A DNA stretch of 64,000 nt, from positions 62,001 through 126,000 of the forward strand of contig NZ_JANHAW010000004.1 of the NCBI RefSeq assembly GCF_024464595.1, given 5' to 3'. Shown here piece by piece: positions 56,563 through 64,000 of this stretch (the first letter of the stretch is position 1; each line of letters opens with the position of its first letter). Made by a program: the position numbers and the translations under genes. The notes below the pieces were generated by a model, which saw nothing but the letters and a program-made list of their open reading frames with translations, was not told the origin of the DNA and did not search any database. The DNA is from Halobellus litoreus (GTDB taxonomy: Archaea > Halobacteriota > Halobacteria > Halobacteriales > Haloferacaceae).

Positions 56563-57792
56563 GTGAAGGTCCGCCGCACCGTCCCGGTCAAACTCGACGT
56601 GACCGACGAACAGGCGGACCTGCTTCATGAGACGATTGATGAGTTCTTGTGGGCCGCCAACTACGTTGTGGATGCTGCGTGGGACGGCGAGTGGGCTGAA
56701 ACCCGCTCGTCCGTTCTACACGAGCAGACCTACGATGAAGTCCGCGAACAGACGCAGCTCCACAGCAACCACGTTCAATCAGCTCGTGACCGTGCCGTTG
56801 ACGCACTCAAGAGTGTTGTCACCAAGTGGTCGAACGGCGAATATGCCTCGTTACCGACGTTTACCGCTAGGTTCTGTGACTACAACCAGCGCAACGCGAC
56901 TTTCCACGACGACCACGCCTCGCTCTCGACTGTCGATGGACGCGTGACCGTCGAGTACATCTTACCCGACGAGACCCGTGATACGCCCCACTCGGAGTAC
57001 CTGCGTAGCGACGACTGGGAACAAACCGGCGCAACGCTCCACCATCGCCGTGGCGATTTCTATCTCCACGTCCGAACAAAGGCGGACGTGGATAACCCCG
57101 AACCAGCCGAGAACGGAACGGTTCTCGGCGTGGACCTCGGGGTCGAGAACATCGCTGTCACTTCAACAGGTGTATTCTGGTCCGCTGATGAATTGAACCA
57201 CTGGAGACAGGAGTTCGTTGAGCGCCGGAAGTCGCTCCAAGAGTGTGGGACACGGTATGCCCACGAGAACGTTCAGTCTGTCGGACGTAAGGAAGAGGGG
57301 CGCTTCAAGCAGTATCTGCACAGTGTAGCAAACGAACTGCTTGAAGAGGCTACAGAGAACGGCTGTACGGTGATCGCGTTCGAGAACCTGACGGATATCC
57401 GTGACCGGATGCCGAACGCCCGGAAGTTCCACGAATGGGCGTTCCGGCGACTGTACGAGTACGTCTCATACAAAGCCGAGGAATGTGGCATCTATGTCGA
57501 GCAGGTGAATCCGAACAATACGAGTCGGCGGTGTTCATCGTGCGGGTTCACCCACGAGGACAACCGCCCGTCGCAGGACACCTTTTGCTGTCAGTCCTGT
57601 GGATACGAGAACCACGCGGACTACAACGCGGCCAAGAACATCGGCTATCGACTCCTTCGCAACCAAACCGGGGGCGAAGGAGGCGTACCCGTAGGCGTGC
57701 GCTTGAACACCGGGATGCTGAACGCGAACGGGATCAAACCCGTACCGGATTCGGTTAGAGCGGGAGTCCATGGTGAAGACCCACCACTATAG
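56563..57792 (+). CDS. tnpB: TnpB RNA-guided nuclease inserted in a DNA polymerase B gene
   Basis: 409 aa from the GTG at 56563 ([20 protein letters not shown]); a longer upstream frame to 56479 is not conserved. The RuvC motifs [29 protein letters not shown] and [11 protein letters not shown] and the zinc finger CSSCGF...CQSCG are intact. It is the same length as and very similar to the TnpB at 42729. The right end runs directly into polymerase-B coding text at about 57793. No TnpA is visible. It probably forms a solo TnpB element recently spread within this replicon. Confidence 0.92.
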   Translation: MKVRRTVPVKLDVTDEQADLLHETIDEFLWAANYVVDAAWDGEWAETRSSVLHEQTYDEVREQTQLHSNHVQSARDRAVDALKSVVTKWSNGEYASLPTFTARFCDYNQRNATFHDDHASLSTVDGRVTVEYILPDETRDTPHSEYLRSDDWEQTGATLHHRRGDFYLHVRTKADVDNPEPAENGTVLGVDLGVENIAVTSTGVFWSADELNHWRQEFVERRKSLQECGTRYAHENVQSVGRKEEGRFKQYLHSVANELLEEATENGCTVIAFENLTDIRDRMPNARKFHEWAFRRLYEYVSYKAEECGIYVEQVNPNNTSRRCSSCGFTHEDNRPSQDTFCCQSCGYENHADYNAAKNIGYRLLRNQTGGEGGVPVGVRLNTGMLNANGIKPVPDSVRAGVHGEDPPL

Positions 57793-58911
57793 CGGGGTTA
57801 GCCTACCTGTACCCGGAACGTCTCACCGGACGTCATCCGGTGTGACTGCCACAGCGACCGCGACGACGTCCCCGGCCTCGGATACTCGATCTGCGACGAC
57901 CAGGGCTACCTCGTCGACGTGCTACAGCCGATCATCGACGCTCGCGACGAGATCAAGGCGGCCATCCGTCACGAGAAGGAACGGGACGACCCCGACGAGG
58001 ACCGGCTGGCGGAACTCGAGGGACGGTCGGGAGCGCTGAAGTGGATCCTCGTCGCCTGCTTCGGCTATCAAGGGTTCAGCAACGCGAAGTTCGGCCGCAT
58101 CGAGTGCCACGAAGCAATCAACGCGTTCGCTCGCGAAATACTGCTGACGGCGAAACAGCGGCTGGAAGCCGGCGGCTGGCGCGTCGTCCACGGCATCGTC
58201 GACTCCATCTGGGTGACCCCGGACCCCGACGTCGACGACAAGGACCGCGAGGACCTCGGGACGCTCGCGACGGCAATCACGGAAGAGGTCGAGATCCGGC
58301 TCGAACACGAAGCCCACTACGACTGGGTGGCGTTCGTGCCGCAGCGCGAGAGCGACGCCGGCGCGCTGACGAAGTACTTCGGGAAGGTCGCCGGCGACGA
58401 CGACTTCAAGATCAGAGGTATCGAAGCCCGACAACGTTCGACCCCGCCGTTCATCGAGGACGTCCAGCGGGACTGTCTCGAACGGCTCGACGCGACTCGA
58501 TCTCCGGACGGCGTACTCGACTGTCTTCAGGATGCTATCAAGCGCCTCCACGCTGGAACGGTGCCGGTCGAGCAGCTCGTCGAACGGAATCGTGTCTCTA
58601 AGCCACTCGAAGGATATACGCAAAACACCCAGAACGTGGCGGCGCTGAAGCGGGCACGGGAGCAGGACCTCGCCATCCATCCGGGACAGGATATCGAGTA
58701 CGTAGTTGTCGACGACGAGAAAAATTCGCGAGAGCGGGTCGCGTTAGCCCACGAAGAAAGAGTCGTACGATGCGTCGTACTACGAGACGCAACTCGTCAG
58801 AGCTGTCGAGAGTGTCCTATCACCGCTGGGCTGGGATCGTAGCGAAATTCGGCGGACAATTGGTACGACTCGGAAGACGGAGCTGACCACCTTTACCGGG
58901 ATCGATGATTA
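57793..58911 (+). pseudogene. C-terminal half of a family-B DNA polymerase, cut by TnpB and frameshifted
   Basis: The readable frame begins RNVSPDVIRCDCHSDRDDVP just after motif A (a Y-L-Y-P is visible in a neighbouring frame). Motif B follows as IKAAIRHEKERDD...ACFGYQGFSNAKFGRIECHE, and motif C reads VHGIVDSIWVTPD where the canonical YGDTDS would be. Near 58755 the frame shifts; the native tail continues ESYDASYYETQLVRAVESVL, SPLGWDRSEIRRTIGTTRKT and ends FTGIDD at 58911. The front half with the exonuclease domain and motif A is missing. Confidence 0.82.
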
Positions 58912-58948
58912 ACCAACACTACTGGGAATTCGGAGCTATGTTGGTTAA
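58909..58948. repeat. Dispersed 40-bp inverted-repeat element, copy 3
   Basis: TTAACCAACA, 20 nt, TGTTGGTTAA. The TAA stop of the polymerase tail is formed by its first bases. The arms are identical to copies 1 and 2. Confidence 0.85.
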
Positions 58949-59602
58949 TATTGGATGTAACCACGTACTGCTGGAGCCCAGTCCAAGCCAAAGATGGTGA
59001 GGGAACGTCACTTAACTTGACTAATATCGGGATCAAGGTTCGATAGTCGGTTCCTAAATAGAAGTTAATTTGTGGTGCTGAAGGAGGAGGTGGAACATAC
59101 ACCTCTATCGATGTGTTTGAGACAGGTCACTGGTATCCGAGAAGCGAAATACATCGAGGATACAGACACCCCTCTATCGATGTGTTCCATAGGTCGACGT
59201 GAGGTGTTTGACCGAATACAAACGATGATGATAACGTCAAGTTAGAGTAGTCCTTCAGTAGCATCGCTCTATTTGCCGTAAAGTGACTTTATTTGGGTAT
59301 CTAAGCTAACGAGAACTGAAACCCGGTTAGAAGGTGATGAACTCGACACATCGAACACATCGATAGAGGTGTGTGTGTGTTAGTGTGTTCTAGAAAGCTA
59401 GAAAGAAAGAAACAGATTCTTTTCTCAAGGGAAATCTGGGGGTTTAATCGGCTTGTGGGTGTAATTGGGGCGAAGAAGGGCTACCGACGATGGTTTGATC
59501 TAGAGATACTCTCCAATAGCCCCTCCCCCTTCGATCCGTTGAACACATCGATAGAGGGGTGTGTCTCTGGATCCACCGACTGAGTTAACACTTCGTCGGA
59601 CG
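58949..59602. repeat. Gene-free AT-rich region with four ATCGATAGAGG repeats (candidate replication or partition site)
   Basis: Four copies of AACACATCGATAGAGG(GG)TGT occur: two on the minus strand (59099-59117, 59166-59187) and two on the plus strand (59353-59374, 59541-59564). The pairs face each other around an AT-rich centre (59190-59340). Partial copies (ACATCGA) occur at about 59150 and 59344. No gene with recognisable features lies here. The layout resembles initiator or partition-protein binding sites. Confidence 0.6.
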
Positions 59603-59839
59603 TCATGGATACAACTCATAACTGAGGATCGAATTTTTGAATTCGTGTAGATACCACCACCGGGCCGCTTTGAGAACCACTATGGGATTCGTCGGCGGCT
59701 GCTCACCGGCGAGTCCACGGGTGATGGACTCGATTTCGTCGGGGACGTCGGCGGAATCGACCTCTGCTGATTGCGTGTTGTCGATATCGACCGGGATCTC
59801 GTCGCTCGAGACGTTGTCTGGACTCTGTTGTTGACTCAT
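59603..59839 (-). CDS. Small acidic hypothetical protein
   Basis: 78 aa, MSQQQSPDNVSSDEIPVDID..., with a C-terminal hydrophobic/aromatic segment (PTNPIVVLKAARWWYLHEFK). Not recognised. Composition and a clean ATG fit a real haloarchaeal plasmid gene. It sits between the ATCGATAGAGG repeats and a polymerase-B remnant. Confidence 0.5.
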   Translation of the reverse strand: MSQQQSPDNVSSDEIPVDIDNTQSAEVDSADVPDEIESITRGLAGEQPPTNPIVVLKAARWWYLHEFKNSILSYELYP

Positions 59840-59860
59840 TGAAAGTCACCTCTGAGAGCC

Positions 59861-60031
59861 TTCGAAGGAGCCCTCGCCCACGAGGAGATCAAGACCTACG
59901 ACGCCTCGTACTACGAGACGCAACTGGTCAGAGCGATCGAGAGCGTGCTTTCTCCTCTTGGCTGGAATCGGCATAATATTCGACGGGAGCTCAATGAAAC
60001 ACGTGTAGTCAGTATCACGGACTGGATCTGA
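59861..60031 (+). pseudogene. Second DNA polymerase B C-terminal remnant
   Basis: ALAHEEIKTYDASYYETQLV, RAIESVLSPLGWNRHNIRRE and LNETRVVSITDWI, then stop. This is homologous to the end of the frameshifted polymerase tail at 58740-58911 (YDASYYETQLVRAVESVLSP, LGWDRSEIRR). Only the last 55 codons survive, with no upstream continuation. The two tails differ, so they descend from two separate polB genes or an old duplication. Confidence 0.78.
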
Positions 60032-60041
60032 CGAACTCCCT

Positions 60042-60900
60042 CCCCCCTTTTTCGAGTTGTAAGTCACGGAGTATTGGTCACTTCAGATGCTATGTAGAGA
60101 GAATAGAGTTCGCAAAAAAGGACGCAGAGACGATGAGACGTGATAATTCTCGGGATTGGGACTAGGTACGACATTTGGATATTCTCCATACCCACAGATT
60201 ACGATCTTCTAGCTGAGCTAGAATATCTACTTCTTTTATCTCTATTACGGATGTGGTAAGCTAACGTACAACATAAACTTTCGCATTTCTAGTTGCAAGT
60301 TGCAGAAATGGATCTTTGGGTCTTCTATCGCGTGTATCCGCCATAATCGGCTGTTTTGCAGTTCCTCTTCCTGTTCACCCCCTCCCCGGCGTCACGAGTT
60401 TACAACTCGAAAAAGGGGGGAGAGGGTAAGATGGTCAAGTTTACCAAACGAGCTTCATCAGCCACCGTGTCTATTTGTCGGTATTACTCTCATTCGTGAA
60501 CTGCTCATACGAGCGTCGCCCTTTCGCGACGATTCTGGTGCTTACAACTCGAAAACGGGGGGTCTGGGATACACCATTTCACCTTAAGCATCATTCGCAC
60601 AATTCAGACGGTACAGATTTACACCTATATTCAGAGCGACTCACCGTTACTTACAACTCGAAAATGGGGAGGGTGGGCGAATCGGACTCGGTGTGATACC
60701 GCCCCTCGAAGTCTTACAACTCGAAAACGGGGGGTCTGGGTCATCGAGGAGTTTCGATGATAGAGATTCTTGGCGACCCCTTACAACTCGACAACGGTGG
60801 GTAATAGATTCCGAAGACGGTATTTGACTCTTTTCGAGAATACAGGGCTGTGGTCGGTGGATTGCCTGTTTTCACTAGGTTACAACTCCACAAAGGTCCA
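60042..60900. repeat. Origin region: upstream ORB-like repeats
   Basis: Consensus TTACAACTCGAAAACGGGG plus two further G. Copies occur at 60042-60063 (minus strand), 60400-60420, 60542-60562, 60651-60671, 60714-60734, 60781-60801 and a weak one at 60880-60900. All but the first point toward orc1. The G-tract and spacing near an orc1/cdc6 gene are hallmarks of archaeal origin recognition boxes. The AT-rich interval 60065-60300 is a candidate unwinding element. No gene is seen in this stretch. Confidence 0.85.
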
Positions 60901-60902
60901 TA

Positions 60903-60910
60903 TTTTTATA
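60903..60910 (+). promoter_or_regulatory. TATA box of orc1
   Basis: TTTTTATA ends 23 bp before the ATG at 60934 and lies directly downstream of the weak ORB copy at 60880-60900, so initiator binding could repress its own promoter. Confidence 0.55.
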
Positions 60911-60933
60911 CCCGGAGTTCGAGGGGGTTCATA

Positions 60934-62433
60934 ATGGGACGAGAGGGACGTAGAGCAGGATCGAATCATCCAGAAGATGAGGAGGATCGCGAATCCTCTT
61001 CTGCTGATCCTGAAAACCCTGAGTCGACGGGTGGTGATGGTGATTCGCCCGATACGTCACAAACGACGTTCGAGAAGGGCTCGGATCCGGTTGATTCGTC
61101 TCAACAAGCAACCAACGGCGACGGTGGCGGCATCTCAATTCGTGATCGACTCCAAACCGAGTCGTCCGGGGGCGTTTTCGCGAACAAAGACCTCGTTCGA
61201 TCAGATACTATCATCGACGAGGATCGTATCGTCGGTCGTGATGACCAACTGGGCCGTGTCGTCGACAATCTGAAACCGGTACTCCAGAATGAAGGCATCC
61301 CGGATATGCTTCTGAGTGGTCCCTCTGGAACTGGGAAGTCGCTCATCATTCATGCAGTCTGCAAACAGATCGTCGAACTGTGTGAATCTCAAGGCAAGAC
61401 GTTCGGGGTCATTTCAATCAACTGCGAGGGGCCGAAGACTGCTGATCGGGCGGTCTATCGGTTAGTTAAAGCTGCTGCCGACGACCTCGGCGTCGATCCT
61501 GGAGTTCCCCAAACCGGAGTTTCAACGGATCAGAAGCTGGAGCGACTGTACGAACTGATGCGCGAGTACTACGACGGTGTGATCTTCATTCTCGATGAAA
61601 TCGATATGCTTGAAGGACCGTATCAGGAAGCAGAGTATAATTCTCTCATCTACCAGCTTTCACGGGCGCGAAAACTCGCCGATTTTGATGGTCCGATTTC
61701 ACTCACGACTATCACGAACTACGCCGATTTTATGAAGGACCTCAACAGCCGCGCACAGAGTTCTTACAATCCTGACGATATCTTCTTCGACGATTACGAT
61801 GCGAATCAACTCCGTAGTATTCTCCGCAACCGACGGGACGCCTTCAAACCAGAATCGCTTGCGGATGATGTTGTTCCGCTTGTTGCTGCGTTCGGATCCC
61901 AAACCCATGGGGATGCGCGGAAAGCGATTGATCTCCTCAGATGGGCTGGTGAATTAGCCGAGCGGCGTGGAGCCGACACAGTTACCGAGGCTGATGTCCG
62001 TGATGCTCAGGAGAAATACACCGAAAACCGCAAGCTCCGCCATATTAGCGGCATTTCGACTCAAAAGAAACTCTCCATCTACGCCGTGGCGGCGACGGCC
62101 AACTACGCAAGAGAACATCCTGAGTGGATCCCTGCTGGACCTGCGTTCAAGACGTACCAATTCATTGCTGATACGATGGACGCAGACCAGTACAGTCGCG
62201 AGACGTTCGTGAATCACGTCACAGAGCAGAGTACGTACGGTGTGTTGGACTTCGAGCGTCGAGGCAAGGGGCGAGGCAGAGGAGTGCATATGTATTTCTC
62301 CCTCTCCGAGGATCCGGAAACGATTATGGAGACTATACGTGAGGATTCCCGGTTCGAAGATCTAGCTCACGAAGAGGCGACTATCAGCGCGGTTGTCCGC
62401 GAACGGTTGAAGCAGTTCCGTAGCAAGAACTAA
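60934..62433 (+). CDS. orc1: Orc1/Cdc6 replication initiator
   Basis: 499 aa from ATG 60934 (MGREGRRAGSNHPEDEEDRE); the longer upstream frame crosses the promoter and an ORB. The acidic N-terminal tail covers residues 1-75. AAA+ motifs are Walker A MLLSGPSGTGKSLIIHAVCK near 125, Walker B GVIFILDEIDML near 220, sensor 1 ISLTTITNYADF near 260, and sensor 2 GDARKAIDLLRWAGE near 330. The C-terminal winged helix begins near 400 (AGPAFKTYQFIADTMDADQY). It is the probable initiator acting on the flanking ORB repeats and is intact, unlike the orc1 remnant at 49754. Confidence 0.95.
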   Translation: MGREGRRAGSNHPEDEEDRESSSADPENPESTGGDGDSPDTSQTTFEKGSDPVDSSQQATNGDGGGISIRDRLQTESSGGVFANKDLVRSDTIIDEDRIVGRDDQLGRVVDNLKPVLQNEGIPDMLLSGPSGTGKSLIIHAVCKQIVELCESQGKTFGVISINCEGPKTADRAVYRLVKAAADDLGVDPGVPQTGVSTDQKLERLYELMREYYDGVIFILDEIDMLEGPYQEAEYNSLIYQLSRARKLADFDGPISLTTITNYADFMKDLNSRAQSSYNPDDIFFDDYDANQLRSILRNRRDAFKPESLADDVVPLVAAFGSQTHGDARKAIDLLRWAGELAERRGADTVTEADVRDAQEKYTENRKLRHISGISTQKKLSIYAVAATANYAREHPEWIPAGPAFKTYQFIADTMDADQYSRETFVNHVTEQSTYGVLDFERRGKGRGRGVHMYFSLSEDPETIMETIREDSRFEDLAHEEATISAVVRERLKQFRSKN

Positions 62434-62456
62434 TCTCGCTCAGATCCGCCCCGCGC

Positions 62457-62647
62457 TTACTACTCGAAAACGGGGGGTGTTCGCGGCTCGGGTGGTACGT
62501 TACAGCTCGAAAACGGGGGGTATCACCGTCGGAATTTCTCGTTACTACTCGAAAACGGGGGGTGGGTGACCTTAGAGATCCGACGTTCTATTGTATGTGA
62601 TGTGCCATCTCCACGCCCTCTCCCATTTACAACTCGAAAACGGGGGG
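62457..62647 (+). repeat. Origin region: downstream ORB-like repeats
   Basis: Four copies occur at 62457-62477, 62500-62520, 62542-62562 and 62627-62647, each (T)TAC-A/T-A/G-CTCGAAAACGGGG followed by GGT. All are in the same orientation as the upstream set. They sit between orc1 and the minus-strand gene at 62665. Confidence 0.85.
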
Positions 62648-62664
62648 TGTCCTCCCATTCGAGT

Positions 62665-62988
62665 TCATTCGTCTGGATTGACTGGGCCTTTGTATTTGGA
62701 GGTCACCTTGTCGCCTTCTCTCCATTGCCAGTAGTAGTAGCGGTTGTCGTTGATCTCCTTGATCGTGATCGTCGCTTTGGCAGGGACATCGTCCGGGAGG
62801 TCGTCTGGTCGCTCATCCACCTCGTCTTGGTCTGCCTCCTCTTCGAGACGGGCCTCACGTTCCTTGTGCTCGGCTAGCGCTTCGGCGTACGTTGAAACGT
62901 CTCGGAGTCGGTTCGGAGTCGACTCGTTGAGGACGTTGACGATTTCCGTCGGAAAGCTCGACGGTGGGGCCGGTGGTTCGTAGGACAT
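62665..62988 (-). CDS. Small protein next to the origin (DUF6788-like tail), unknown function
   Basis: 107 aa starting MSYEPPAPPSSFPTEIVNVL; the nine-codon upstream extension is not favoured. The middle is Glu/Asp-rich (EHKEREARLEEEADQDEVDE). The tail TIKEINDNRYYYWQWREGDK with VTSKYKGPV resembles the short YYYxQWREGDKxxSKYxG motif of DUF6788-type haloarchaeal plasmid proteins. It is convergent with orc1, with ORBs between. Its upstream region contains inverted-repeat copy 4. Confidence 0.6.
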   Translation of the reverse strand: MSYEPPAPPSSFPTEIVNVLNESTPNRLRDVSTYAEALAEHKEREARLEEEADQDEVDERPDDLPDDVPAKATITIKEINDNRYYYWQWREGDKVTSKYKGPVNPDE

Positions 62989-63002
62989 CGGCTCTCTCCG
63001 TA

Positions 63003-63043
63003 TTAACCAATACAATCCGCAAATGCAAAGCTCTGTTGGTTAA
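63003..63043. repeat. Dispersed 41-bp inverted-repeat element, copy 4
   Basis: TTAACCAATA (one mismatch), 21 nt, TGTTGGTTAA. It lies 15 bp upstream of the start of the minus-strand gene 62665-62988 and about 80 bp upstream of the regulator on the plus strand, in a position suited to an operator. Confidence 0.8.
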
Positions 63044-63095
63044 GTTGAGAGGGTCGCCCTCCAATCCTACTGTCTGTAACATTTGTCGAAACTTA

Positions 63096-63103
63096 TTTAT
63101 AAA
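63096..63103 (+). promoter_or_regulatory. TATA box of the right-edge regulator
   Basis: TTTATAAA, ending 20-23 bp before the in-frame codons at 63124-63127, which matches the spacing of other leaderless starts in this window. Confidence 0.5.
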
Positions 63104-63123
63104 TTAGTTTCGTACTGTGTTAC

Positions 63124-64000
63124 ATCATACTCCGGCGCATCGAACTCGAGGTCCTCGCCATCGTCGAACGCGGCGACACGATCTCCGAGCTCGCGACAAA
63201 GCTTGACCACAGCGAGAGCTACCTCTCACGTGCTGTCGGCGACCTCGTCGAGAAGGGTCTCGTCTACACGGAACGCGACGGCCGCCGAAAGCGGATTATT
63301 CCCTCGGACGCCCGGGCAGTCGAAGCCTACCAGGACCTCGTCCGCCAGCACTCCCATATCGAATTCCCCGAGCTGTTGACCGGGAAGACTCTCGAGGTAC
63401 TCTACTATCTCGACAAGCCACGAACCGTCGCCGACATCGCCGACCGGACCGACAACTACCGCAACACCGTCAACCGCATCCTCAAGCGGTTTCGCGACCG
63501 CGGGCTCATCGGGTCGGACGAGGGCCGCTATGACTTCAACGCCGACTTCGACCGCCTCCACGAGTTCGCTCGTGAACTTGCACACCATCTACACCGCCAA
63601 CGCCTGGAATCCGTCGCCCCGAAGGGAACGATTCTCTGGGGGGACTACGACGAATTTCTCGCGCAGACCGAGACGGAAATCGACGTGGAGGGGTTCCACG
63701 AAACCGGCCTCGCTCGGTTTGCCGTGTTCGACCTTCAGTTTCTGCTTACCAGCCACCGCTACTACCTCTTCTCCGAGGAACTCGACGCAGTCTCGCCGGC
63801 GGAGCTGTGCTGTCACACGCTGCTCATCGACGACGGCAGCCGCCACCGCTCGTACTGTCTCCTCCTGCTCAGCCACGTCGACGTCGACGAGGACGACCTC
63901 CGAGAGCAGGCGGCGACGTATGGCCTCGAAGACGAAATCGACGCTCTGCTCCGCTATCTCGAGACGCACGGCGAGGTCGACGACGACCGGCTTCCTAAGT
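63124..64000 (+). CDS. MarR-like winged-helix regulator, cut by window edge; no normal start codon visible
   Basis: An open frame reaches the end of the window. The first winged helix is ILRRIELEVLAIVERGDTIS, ELATKLDHSESYLSRAVGDL, VEKGLVYTERDGRRKRIIPS. A second is TGKTLEVLYYLDKPRTVADI with ADRTDNYRNTVNRILKRFRD. A C-terminal effector-like region follows (GTILWGDYDEFLAQTETEID). Homologous text begins at 63124, but the codons there are ATC ATA CTC, with no ATG, GTG or TTG in frame after the upstream stop. The start is either non-canonical or lost. Such regulators are often followed by a nucleotidyltransferase toxin, which would lie outside the window. Confidence 0.72.
   Translation, partial: MILRRIELEVLAIVERGDTISELATKLDHSESYLSRAVGDLVEKGLVYTERDGRRKRIIPSDARAVEAYQDLVRQHSHIEFPELLTGKTLEVLYYLDKPRTVADIADRTDNYRNTVNRILKRFRDRGLIGSDEGRYDFNADFDRLHEFARELAHHLHRQRLESVAPKGTILWGDYDEFLAQTETEIDVEGFHETGLARFAVFDLQFLLTSHRYYLFSEELDAVSPAELCCHTLLIDDGSRHRSYCLLLLSHVDVDEDDLREQAATYGLEDEIDALLRYLETHGEVDDDRLPK

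Noticed and set aside
60042-62647. CRISPR array
   Set aside because: The repeats are 20-21 bp, irregularly spaced (43 to over 300 bp), on both sides of orc1 and G-rich at one end, which fits origin boxes rather than a CRISPR.

Overview
This window looks like part of a megaplasmid or secondary replicon of a haloarchaeon. The predicted proteins are strongly acidic (Asp/Glu-rich, Lys-poor) and most genes are GC-rich. Several starts sit 21-30 bp downstream of a TATA-like box, as expected for leaderless archaeal transcripts. Families typical of Halobacteria are present: a bacterio-opsin-activator-type HTH regulator, UspA pairs, an amphi-Trp protein, Orc1/Cdc6, and haloarchaeal TnpB and IS6/IS1595/IS4-type elements. 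I see no rRNA, tRNA or CRISPR array.

Layout. 0-12 kb is a catabolic block: a hydantoinase-B gene cut by the window edge, a Rid-family protein, an M20 amidohydrolase, hutI and hutU, a divergent HTH regulator and a YjiH-type permease. It reads as a histidine/urocanate (or hydantoin-type) degradation cluster without visible hutH or hutG. 12-17.5 kb holds a dead IS1595-type element, a tyrosine recombinase and an MNT/HEPN pair whose HEPN gene is split by a TnpB element. 17.5-25 kb is a membrane-protein cluster: three CPBP-family genes (one split by a 516-bp TnpB-type MITE), TspO, DUF998 and a membrane-anchored serine hydrolase. 25-31.3 kb carries a SWIM protein, a second tyrosine recombinase, transposase wrecks and an enolase-like gene. 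31.3-37.1 kb is a stress/ion block: a P-type ATPase, two tandem UspA proteins, a UspA remnant and an amphi-Trp protein.

37.4-38.9 kb is a ParA plus partner partition locus with TTCGTT-rich iterons. 38.9-48.3 kb is an AddA/AddB-like helicase-nuclease operon with an upstream HEPN-like gene, interrupted between addB and addA by a TnpB element. 48.3-50.6 kb is another TnpB inserted into an orc1/cdc6 gene that has lost its ATPase front. 50.6-56.4 kb holds an AbiE-like pair, a three-gene operon with a RecA-like protein and a DnaQ/PolB-type exonuclease, and two tandem copies of a winged-helix plus HPPPDA-motif module. 56.5-60 kb carries a TnpB and two broken family-B DNA polymerase C-termini. 60-62.7 kb is the likely replication origin: an intact orc1/cdc6 flanked by eleven ORB-like repeats. 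A HTH regulator gene runs off the right edge.

Non-coding structure is unusually rich. There are four copies of a 40-41 bp element with TTAACCAACA / TGTTGGTTAA arms, a quartet of ATCGATAGAGG repeats in a 690-bp gene-free stretch, the ORB array, par-locus iterons, and isolated right ends of TnpB elements that now sit at gene ends. The window therefore combines replication and maintenance modules, candidate toxin/defence pairs and heavily decayed transposons.
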